From: Agromyces albus
GTDB taxonomy: Bacteria; Actinomycetota; Actinomycetes; Actinomycetales; Microbacteriaceae
Assembly: GCF_004134825.1 (NCBI RefSeq)
Contig: NZ_SDPN01000010.1
Location: forward strand, 53,634 to 117,633
Length of the DNA: 64,000 nt
Direction: 5' to 3'
Shown one piece after another: positions 58,349 through 64,000 of this stretch. Position 1 is the stretch's first letter. Every line of letters begins with the position of its first letter. The notes under the pieces were generated by a model. It saw nothing but the letters and a program-made list of their open reading frames with translations. It was not told where the DNA came from and searched no databases. Both the position numbers and the translations under genes were made by a program.

Positions 58349-59347
58349 ATGCCAGTGCACATCGGCTATGCCGCGATGCTCGAACGGTTCCCGCCCGCCG
58401 AAGCGGTGGCGCTCGCCGCGCTCGCCGAGTCGCACGGCTTCACAGGCGTCATGGCGAGCGACCACTTCCAGCCGTGGCTGCCGGCGCAGGGGCAGTCGTC
58501 GTTCGTGTGGAGCGTGCTCGCCGCGCTCGGGGAGCGCACCACGGGCGACCTCGGCCCCGGCGTGACGACACCGACGTTCCGCTGGCATCCGGCCATGGTC
58601 GCGCAAGCGAGCGCGACGCTCGGCGCGCTCTACCCGGGCCGGCACTGGCTCGGCATCGGCTCGGGCGAGGCGCTCAACGAGCACATCGTCGGACACTACT
58701 GGCCAGAGGCCCCCGAGCGCATCAATCGCATGTTCGAGGCCGTCGACGTGATCAAGAAGCTCTTCGCGGGCTCGCTCGCCGGTCGCGACGTGCGCCATTC
58801 GGGCCAGTACTTCAAGCTCGAGTCCACCCGGCTCTGGACGATGCCCGCGGTCGCGCCCCAGATCTTCGTCGCGGCATCCGGCCCAGTGACTGCTCGCCGT
58901 GCGGGGCGCAACGTCGATGGACTCATCACCACGGGCGCGCCCGCCGAGCGGCTCGCCGCGCTCCTCACTCGCTTCGCCGAGGGCGCGCGCGAGGGCGGGC
59001 GCGACCCCTCCAAGATGCCGAAGGTGCTGCAACTGCACCTCTCCTGGGCCGCGACCGACGAGGAGGCGATGCGCAACGCCCTCGTCGAATGGCCGAACGG
59101 CGGCATGCGCTTCGCGCGCAGCGACATCCGATCGCCGTTCGAGTTCGAGCAGCTCGCCCGCACGGTACGCGCGGAGGACTTCAAGGGCCAGATGGTCATC
59201 TCGGCCGATCCCGACGTGCATCGCGCCGACATCCAGCGGCACCTCGACCTCGGCTTCGACCGCGTGTACCTGCACAACGTCGGCCGCAACCAGGCCGAGT
59301 TCCTCGAGGTCTTCGGCCGCGAGGTGCTGCCGGCGCTCCGCGCATGA
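58349..59347 (+). CDS. F420-dependent LLM oxidoreductase, G6PDH-like subfamily
   Basis: TIM-barrel luciferase-like protein of 332 residues using F420. GYAAMLERFPPAEAVALAALAESHGF, VMASDHFQPWLPAQGQ, TTPTFRWHPAMVAQA and LGIGSGEALNEHIVG align with the fgd product encoded two genes downstream, but cofactor-pocket and sugar-phosphate contacts differ, so another substrate is likely. ATG follows AGGGGG. The stop lies inside a 29-bp duplication that bridges to cofC. Confidence 0.92.
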   Translation: MPVHIGYAAMLERFPPAEAVALAALAESHGFTGVMASDHFQPWLPAQGQSSFVWSVLAALGERTTGDLGPGVTTPTFRWHPAMVAQASATLGALYPGRHWLGIGSGEALNEHIVGHYWPEAPERINRMFEAVDVIKKLFAGSLAGRDVRHSGQYFKLESTRLWTMPAVAPQIFVAASGPVTARRAGRNVDGLITTGAPAERLAALLTRFAEGAREGGRDPSKMPKVLQLHLSWAATDEEAMRNALVEWPNGGMRFARSDIRSPFEFEQLARTVRAEDFKGQMVISADPDVHRADIQRHLDLGFDRVYLHNVGRNQAEFLEVFGREVLPALRA

Positions 59348-59394
59348 GCGCGTCGCCTCCGGCGCTCCGCGCATGAGCGCGTCGCCTCCGGCGC
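59331..59394 (+). repeat. 29-bp exact tandem duplication at the LLM-cofC junction
   Basis: Unit 59331-59359 is repeated exactly at 59360-59388, and CGGCGC continues a third copy. Each unit holds an ATGA: 59344 (with the LLM stop) and 59373 (the cofC start). Confidence 0.95.
59344..59376 (+). CDS. Possible 10-codon coupling ORF between LLM gene and cofC
   Basis: ATG at 59344 overlaps the TGA of the LLM gene. It reads [10 protein letters not shown] and stops at a TGA that overlaps the ATG of cofC. The peptide repeats the first eight residues' worth of the cofC start (MSASPPA). It probably acts as a translational relay, not as a functional peptide. Confidence 0.5.
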   Translation: MSASPPALRA

Positions 59395-60023
59395 ACTGGA
59401 CCGTCGTGATCCCCGTCAAGGCGCCGGCCGTCGGCAAGACGCGGCTGTCGCCGGCGCTCGCCGACGACGCTCGCGCGCTGCTTGCCCGCGCGTTCGCGCT
59501 CGACACGATCGCCGCCGCCCTCGCGGCCACCTCGGTCGAGCGGGTGATCGTCGTGGGCGACGACGCGTCGCTCGCCGACGGAGCGGAGTTCCTCGCCGAG
59601 CCGGCCGGGGCCGAGCGCGGCCTACTGCCGGCGATCCGCCACGGCATCGCGCATGCGCGTCTCGCCGCACCGGTCGCCGTCGCCGTGCTGCTCGGCGACC
59701 TGCCGGGGCTGCACTCCGATGAGCTCGACGCGGCGCTCGAGGCCGCGGCGCGGCATCCGCTCGCCTTCGTCCGCGATGCCGACGGCACGGGCACGACGCT
59801 CGCGACCGCTGCAGCCGGGGTGCCGTTCGAGCCGCAGTTCGGGCCCGGATCGGCGGCACTGCACGTCGCGGCCGGGTTCGTCGAGCTCGAGGCATCCGCC
59901 GCCCCCGGCCTCACGCAGGACGTCGACACCGTCGACGGACTCGAAGCCGTACTGCACCATGGAGTGGGCGACCACACCGCCGAAGCCGTCGCGCGCCTCG
60001 CCGACCGAAAGGGAACACCATGA
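59373..60023 (+). CDS. cofC: 2-phospho-L-lactate (or PEP) guanylyltransferase (CofC/FbiD)
   Basis: Activates 2-phospholactate or phosphoenolpyruvate with GTP for F420 synthesis. 216 residues, MobA-like nucleotidyltransferase fold: [18 protein letters not shown] is the GTP-binding start (conserved K-x-x-x-x-K-T/S-R-L), [14 protein letters not shown] holds the metal-binding Asp, and [14 protein letters not shown] the second conserved block. Start at 59373, inside the second unit of the 29-bp duplication. The stop overlaps the fgd start (ATGA). Confidence 0.93.
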   Translation: MSASPPAHWTVVIPVKAPAVGKTRLSPALADDARALLARAFALDTIAAALAATSVERVIVVGDDASLADGAEFLAEPAGAERGLLPAIRHGIAHARLAAPVAVAVLLGDLPGLHSDELDAALEAAARHPLAFVRDADGTGTTLATAAAGVPFEPQFGPGSAALHVAAGFVELEASAAPGLTQDVDTVDGLEAVLHHGVGDHTAEAVARLADRKGTP

Positions 60024-61042
60024 CGCTCACACTCGGATACAAGGCCTCGGCCGAGCAGTTCGCCCCCCGGGAGCTCGTCGAGATCGCGGTCGCGGCCGAA
60101 GGGCACGGCATGGAGTCGGTGTTCACGAGCGACCACTTCCAGCCGTGGCGGCACGAGGGCGGGCACGCGCCGTTCTCGCTCGCGTGGATCGCCGCGGTGG
60201 GCGAGCGCACCTCGAACATCCGCATCGGAACCTCGGTGATGACGCCGACGTTCCGCTACAACCCCGCGGTGCTCGCGCAGGCGTTCGCGTCGTTCGGCTG
60301 CCTCTACCCCGGCCGCATCATCCTCGGCGTCGGCACGGGCGAGGCGCTCAACGAGATCGCGACGGGATTCCGCGGCGCGGGCGCGCAGGACTGGCCCGAG
60401 TTCAAGGAGCGGTTCGGACGGCTGCGCGAGTCGATCCGGCTCATGCGCGAGCTCTGGACCGCCGATCGCGTGAACTTCGAGGGTGACTACTACTCGACGC
60501 ACGACGCGTCGATCTACGACCGCCCCGAGGGCGGAGTACCGGTCTACATCGCGGCGGGCGGACCGGTCGTCGCGAAGTACGCGGGTCGCGCGGGCGACGG
60601 GTTCATCTGCACGTCGGGCAAGGGCATGGAGCTCTACACCGAGCAGCTCATCCCCGCCGTCAAGGAGGGGGCGGATGCCGCGGGCCGCTCGTACGACGCG
60701 ATCGACCGCATGATCGAGATCAAGCTCTCATACGAGGAGACCGAGCACGCCGCGCTCGAGAACACCCGCTTCTGGTCGCCGCTCTCGCTCTCGAAGGAGC
60801 AGAAGCACGACATCACCGACCCCGTCGAGATGGAGCGTGCGGCCGACGCGCTGCCGATCGAGGAGATCGCGAAGCGCTGGATCGTCGGCACCGACCCCGA
60901 CGAGGTCGTCGCCGACATCAAGCAATACGTCGACACCGGCTTCAACCACCTCGTGTTCCACGCGCCCGGCCACGACCAGCGCCGCTTCCTCGAGCTGTTC
61001 GAGCGCGACCTGGCGCCGCGGTTGCGGGCGCTCGACGCCTGA
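60020..61042 (+). CDS. fgd: F420-dependent glucose-6-phosphate dehydrogenase
   Basis: Reduces F420 with glucose-6-phosphate, the main source of F420H2 in actinobacteria. 340 residues, very close to mycobacterial FGD1: [34 protein letters not shown] (His40-type catalytic region), [41 protein letters not shown] and [19 protein letters not shown] are conserved almost unchanged. Overlaps cofC by ATGA, so cofactor synthesis and reduction are co-expressed. A 22-bp period duplication spans its stop codon. Confidence 0.97.
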   Translation: MTLTLGYKASAEQFAPRELVEIAVAAEGHGMESVFTSDHFQPWRHEGGHAPFSLAWIAAVGERTSNIRIGTSVMTPTFRYNPAVLAQAFASFGCLYPGRIILGVGTGEALNEIATGFRGAGAQDWPEFKERFGRLRESIRLMRELWTADRVNFEGDYYSTHDASIYDRPEGGVPVYIAAGGPVVAKYAGRAGDGFICTSGKGMELYTEQLIPAVKEGADAAGRSYDAIDRMIEIKLSYEETEHAALENTRFWSPLSLSKEQKHDITDPVEMERAADALPIEEIAKRWIVGTDPDEVVADIKQYVDTGFNHLVFHAPGHDQRRFLELFERDLAPRLRALDA

Positions 61043-61075
61043 CGGCGTCGTCGTGGGCGCCTGACGGCGTCGTCG
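61036..61075 (+). repeat. Tandem duplication across the fgd stop codon
   Basis: CGCCTGACGGCGTCGTCG occurs at 61036-61053 and again at 61058-61075, period 22 bp. The first copy contains the fgd stop codon. Confidence 0.85.
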
Positions 61076-61124
61076 ACGACCTCGTTCCTGACGCTCGCGA
61101 TGCCGGCGGGCGTACCATCAGACC

Positions 61125-62162
61125 ATGGCCAGCACGGCCCGGCCGGATCCCAGCGGCGAGGACGCCGCCCCAACGCCGCGCCTGCAGACCTTCATCGTCG
61201 ACGGCGTCATCGAGCCGCAGTCGGGGGTCGAACTCGAGGGCGTGCCCGACGAGGTGGTCGAGGCGCAGAACCGCCACGGCTTCGTCTGGCTGCATCTGGT
61301 GGAACCCGAAGAGCAGACCGTCGACGACGCGCGCAAGGTGCTGGGCATCCATCCCGTGGCCGCCGCCGACGTGGCCTCGGGGCGCCAGCAGCCGAAGGTG
61401 CAGATGTTCGAGGAGCATCTCTTCGTGCTCTTGTGGAACGTCTTGGAGAGCACCGAGTCCGACGAGCTCGTGCTCGGCCAGACGTACCTGTACATCGGCG
61501 ACGGGTGGTTGCTCACGGTGCAGCGCGGCAACGGCGGGAAGCTGCCCGACCTGCGGCAGTTGCTCGAAGACGGTCCGGAGGATCTCCACGATGGCGCGAT
61601 GGCCGCGGCGTACACGATCATGGCCGACGTCGTCGACGGCTATGCGAAGGCCGCCGCGGATGTCGAGGCCCACCTGGGGGAGCTCGAGGAGCAGGTCTTC
61701 AGCGACGCCGCCAACACCGACCACCGCCGCATCTACAAGGTTCGCAAGGACATGGGTCGCATCGACCGCGCCGTCTCGAGCATCGCCGCCGCTCTGCGGG
61801 AGAGCACCGATCACCTCGAGGATACGAAGCTCGGCAAGAAGCTCATCGTCCCCTACCTCCACGACCTGCTCGACGATGCTGCGGGCACCGCCTCGTTGAT
61901 CAACAACCAGTCGCGGGCGCTCGATGCCGTGCTCTCGAGCTATGAGAACAACATCGCCGCCCGGCAGAACCAGGACATGCGCACGATCTCGGCGATCGCC
62001 GCGCTCCTCGCAGTGCCCACGGTCATGGCGGGGCTCTGGGGGATGAACTTCAAGGACCTCCCACTCGTGCGGGCGGAGCTCGGCTGGATCGGCGTCGGCG
62101 TCGCGATCGTGATCATCGACACGATCGTCTTCCTGATGTTCAAACGCCGCCGGTGGTTGTAA
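61125..62162 (+). CDS. corA: CorA-family magnesium/divalent cation channel
   Basis: Pentameric Mg2+ channel, 345 residues. A cytoplasmic domain of 280 residues with long helices precedes two C-terminal membrane segments; the first ends in the signature GMN (AGLWGMNF, Tyr of YGMN replaced by Trp). Basic RRRWL end. TACCAT at 61113-61118 ends 6 nt before the ATG: leaderless and separate from the F420 operon. Converges with the ggt gene with a 19-bp gap. Confidence 0.95.
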   Translation: MASTARPDPSGEDAAPTPRLQTFIVDGVIEPQSGVELEGVPDEVVEAQNRHGFVWLHLVEPEEQTVDDARKVLGIHPVAAADVASGRQQPKVQMFEEHLFVLLWNVLESTESDELVLGQTYLYIGDGWLLTVQRGNGGKLPDLRQLLEDGPEDLHDGAMAAAYTIMADVVDGYAKAAADVEAHLGELEEQVFSDAANTDHRRIYKVRKDMGRIDRAVSSIAAALRESTDHLEDTKLGKKLIVPYLHDLLDDAAGTASLINNQSRALDAVLSSYENNIAARQNQDMRTISAIAALLAVPTVMAGLWGMNFKDLPLVRAELGWIGVGVAIVIIDTIVFLMFKRRRWL

Positions 62163-62181
62163 GGGCGGCCGCGGCGATCGG

Positions 62182-64000
62182 TCAGCCTGCGGGCTCGACG
62201 ACCAGACCGGTGCCCCCGCCCCGTCGCACCGGTTCGGCCGCGGCGGTCATGAGCCCGCTCGAATCGACCTCGATCGCGGCGGCGGCCCCGATCTGCGCGG
62301 CCGAGGTGAACTGGTCGCCCGACGGCACGAGCGGTTGCCCGAACGGCGCGAGATCGCCTGCGTAGGCCGCGATGAACTCGGGCTCGGCCGTCGTGTTGAC
62401 GGTGTTCCGCTGCGCGGCTCGCGGCGCGGCGACCGCTTCGGGCAGCGTCATGCCGAGGTCGATCCGGTTCATGAGGATCTGCACCACGGTCGTGATGATC
62501 GTGGATCCGCCCGGCGAGCCGACCACGAACCGCGCGGCGCCGTCTTCGAGCACGATGGTCGGCGACATCGACGACCGCGGGCGCTTGCCCGGCTCGACGG
62601 TGTTCGGGTCCGTCTCGCTGGGCGAGAAGCTGAAGTCGGTCAGCTCGTTGTTCAGGAGGAATCCCCGCCCGGGAAGCGTCATGCCCGACCCGCCGGTCTG
62701 CTCGATCGTGAGCGTGTACGCAACCGCGTTGCCCCACTGGTCGACGACCGAGAGGTGCGTCGTCGAGACGTTCTCGGTGTCCTCGCGCTCGTCGAGCGCG
62801 ACCGCGGCGCAGCCGGCGGCCTCCAGGTCGCCGGCGGGAACCGGCCTCGTCGAGGCCTGGGCCGGGTCGATCTCGCAAGCGCGGGCGTCGGCGAAGTCCT
62901 GGCTGAGCAGCGTCTCGGTCGGCACGTCGACGAATGCCGGGTCGCCGACGTACGCGTTGCGATCGGCGAAGGCGTGAGCCGTGGCCTCGAGGTAGAGATG
63001 CAGGCTCTGCCCGATGTCGTCGGCTGAGAGGTCGTAGTTCTCGAGGATGTTCAGGGACTCGCCGACCGTCGTGCCGCCCGACGACGACGGAGCCATGCCG
63101 TAGACGTCGAGCCCGCGGTACTCCACGTGCGTCGGCGCCTGCTCGAGGACCTCGTACGCCGCGATGTCGTCCGCCGTCATGAAACCGGGCGGCGCGGGCA
63201 GCGGCGAGGCCGGGTCCTTTCGCGGCTCCTGCACGAGGTCGGCGATCTCGTCGGCCATCGGTCCGGCGTAGAACTCGTCGGTGCCCTTGAGGGCGATGGT
63301 GCGCAGGGTCGCGGCGAGATCGAGATTCTTGAAGACCGAGCCGACCTGCGGCGCATCCCCGTCGGGAAGGAACAGCTCGGCCGTGTCGGGGAAGGCCGCG
63401 AATCGAGCCTTGTTGTCGAGCGTCTGCTGGCGGAACGTCTGGTCGACGGTGAACCCCTTCGTCGCCAGGAGGACCGACGGCTCCAGGATGTCGCGAAGCG
63501 ACTCGGTACCGAACCGGTCGAGTGCGGCCTCCCACGTCGCGAGGGTGCCGGGCACGCCGACCGAGAGGCCCGAGGACACGGCGTTCGCGAACGGGTACGG
63601 CCGGCCGGTCGCCGGATCGATGAACGCATCCGTCGGCATCGTCGCGGGTGCCGTCTCGCGTCCGTCGATGGTGGTGACCTCTCCCGTCGCGGCATCGAAG
63701 TACACGAAGTATCCGCCGCCGCCGATGCCCGCGCTGTACGGCTCGGTGACCCCGAGCGCGGCGGCGGTGGCGACCGCGGCATCCGCTGCATTCCCGCCTT
63801 CGCGAAGCACCTCGAGGCCGATCGCACTGGCCGAGGCATCCACCGACGAGACGGCACCCCCGTAGCCGGTCGAGGTGGACGGCGCCGGTGGCGTCGGACG
63901 ACCGGTCGACGCGGTGGCGGCTGGGGCGGCGAGCGAGTGCGCGGACGCCGGCGCGGCCGTGGCGACGGCTCCTGCCGCGAGTGCGGCGGCGAGACCGAGC
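62182..64000 (-). CDS. ggt: Gamma-glutamyltransferase (partial, N-terminus outside window)
   Basis: Exported Ntn-hydrolase that hydrolyses or transfers gamma-glutamyl groups, e.g. of glutathione. The reverse strand is open to the window end; the first visible residues (LGLAAALAAGAVATAAPASA) are the end of a signal peptide. Then GGNAADAAVATAAALGVTEPYSAGIGGGGYFVYF, the family signature, and the autoprocessing Thr in NVSTTHLSVVDQWGNAVAYT. GSPGGSTIITTVVQ forms the oxyanion region. An in-frame GTG at 63843 is not the start because the signal peptide precedes it. Confidence 0.95.
   Translation of the reverse strand, partial: LGLAAALAAGAVATAAPASAHSLAAPAATASTGRPTPPAPSTSTGYGGAVSSVDASASAIGLEVLREGGNAADAAVATAAALGVTEPYSAGIGGGGYFVYFDAATGEVTTIDGRETAPATMPTDAFIDPATGRPYPFANAVSSGLSVGVPGTLATWEAALDRFGTESLRDILEPSVLLATKGFTVDQTFRQQTLDNKARFAAFPDTAELFLPDGDAPQVGSVFKNLDLAATLRTIALKGTDEFYAGPMADEIADLVQEPRKDPASPLPAPPGFMTADDIAAYEVLEQAPTHVEYRGLDVYGMAPSSSGGTTVGESLNILENYDLSADDIGQSLHLYLEATAHAFADRNAYVGDPAFVDVPTETLLSQDFADARACEIDPAQASTRPVPAGDLEAAGCAAVALDEREDTENVSTTHLSVVDQWGNAVAYTLTIEQTGGSGMTLPGRGFLLNNELTDFSFSPSETDPNTVEPGKRPRSSMSPTIVLEDGAARFVVGSPGGSTIITTVVQILMNRIDLGMTLPEAVAAPRAAQRNTVNTTAEPEFIAAYAGDLAPFGQPLVPSGDQFTSAAQIGAAAAIEVDSSGLMTAAAEPVRRGGGTGLVVEPAG

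Noticed and set aside
62182..63843. GTG at 63843 as start of the gamma-glutamyltransferase gene
   Set aside because: The frame continues upstream through a signal peptide to the window edge, so this GTG is internal.

Overview
The window is a gene-dense chromosomal segment of a high-GC actinobacterium. GC looks to be near 70 % by eye (not computed), with strong GC3 bias. The recurrent GGATGCCGC/GCGGCATCC words, coenzyme F420 genes, DUF2510/DUF4190/CWB2 proteins and many apparently leaderless genes suggest family Microbacteriaceae, perhaps an Agromyces-like soil organism. That assignment is inference: there is no rRNA gene in the window. I saw no tRNA, CRISPR array, IS element or prophage. Both edges cut genes: a sensor kinase at base 1 and a gamma-glutamyltransferase at base 64000.

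Layout. 1-2.3 kb: OmpR-type two-component system, a pair of inverted REP-like elements, and a secreted protein. 2.4-4.4 kb: rRNA-methyltransferase-like gene, clpS and a DUF2017 gene. 4.5-7.7 kb: type III polyketide synthase, methyltransferase and FAD hydroxylase, arranged like the phenolic-lipid srsABC set of Streptomyces. 7.8-13.2 kb: LacI regulator, sugar ABC transporter and a clan GH-J glycosidase, a likely fructan/sucrose-type uptake locus. 13.3-15.8 kb: Fic protein, F420-type nitroreductase, YceI protein. 16-18.2 kb: short ClpB behind a HspR-type HAIR operator. 18.2-30.5 kb: MFS exporter, flavin monooxygenase-like protein, carboxylesterase, a large CWB2 surface protein, zinc alcohol dehydrogenase, secreted subtilase and nitroreductase. 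30.6-37.9 kb: threonine aldolase, NatAB-like ABC exporter, MFS protein, an autoregulated ArsR-SRPBCC-DHFR-like operon, DUF2510 protein and a LuxR-type response regulator. 37.9-46.7 kb: its sensor kinase, AAA ATPase, four-helix membrane protein, MFS protein, Pro-Thr-rich exported protein, SDR-DUF6421 operon and a repeat lipoprotein. 46.8-57.4 kb: AlkD-like repair protein, small membrane proteins, GNAT, DUF1801, SDR, an alpha/beta-hydrolase fold lacking its serine, a Ser/Thr kinase with two paralogous lipoproteins, exonuclease III and DUF6328. 57.5-62.2 kb: F420 cluster (cofE, LLM oxidoreductase, cofC, fgd) followed by corA.

How genes work together. cofE and cofC make F420, fgd reduces it with glucose-6-phosphate, and the Ddn-like and LLM proteins would use it. 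The ABC importer delivers an oligosaccharide to the cytoplasmic GH-J enzyme under LacI control. ClpS and ClpB belong to protein quality control. Many genes overlap by ATGA/GTGA or lack a Shine-Dalgarno sequence but have a TANNNT -10 box 5-7 nt before the start codon, indicating widespread leaderless transcription.

The least explained signals are these: a 29-bp duplication that makes a 10-codon relay ORF between two F420 genes; a REP-like element translated inside the natB-like gene; mutually exclusive hairpins between divergent promoters at 33.8 kb; a lipoprotein with 20-residue repeats; and the kinase-lipoprotein operon.
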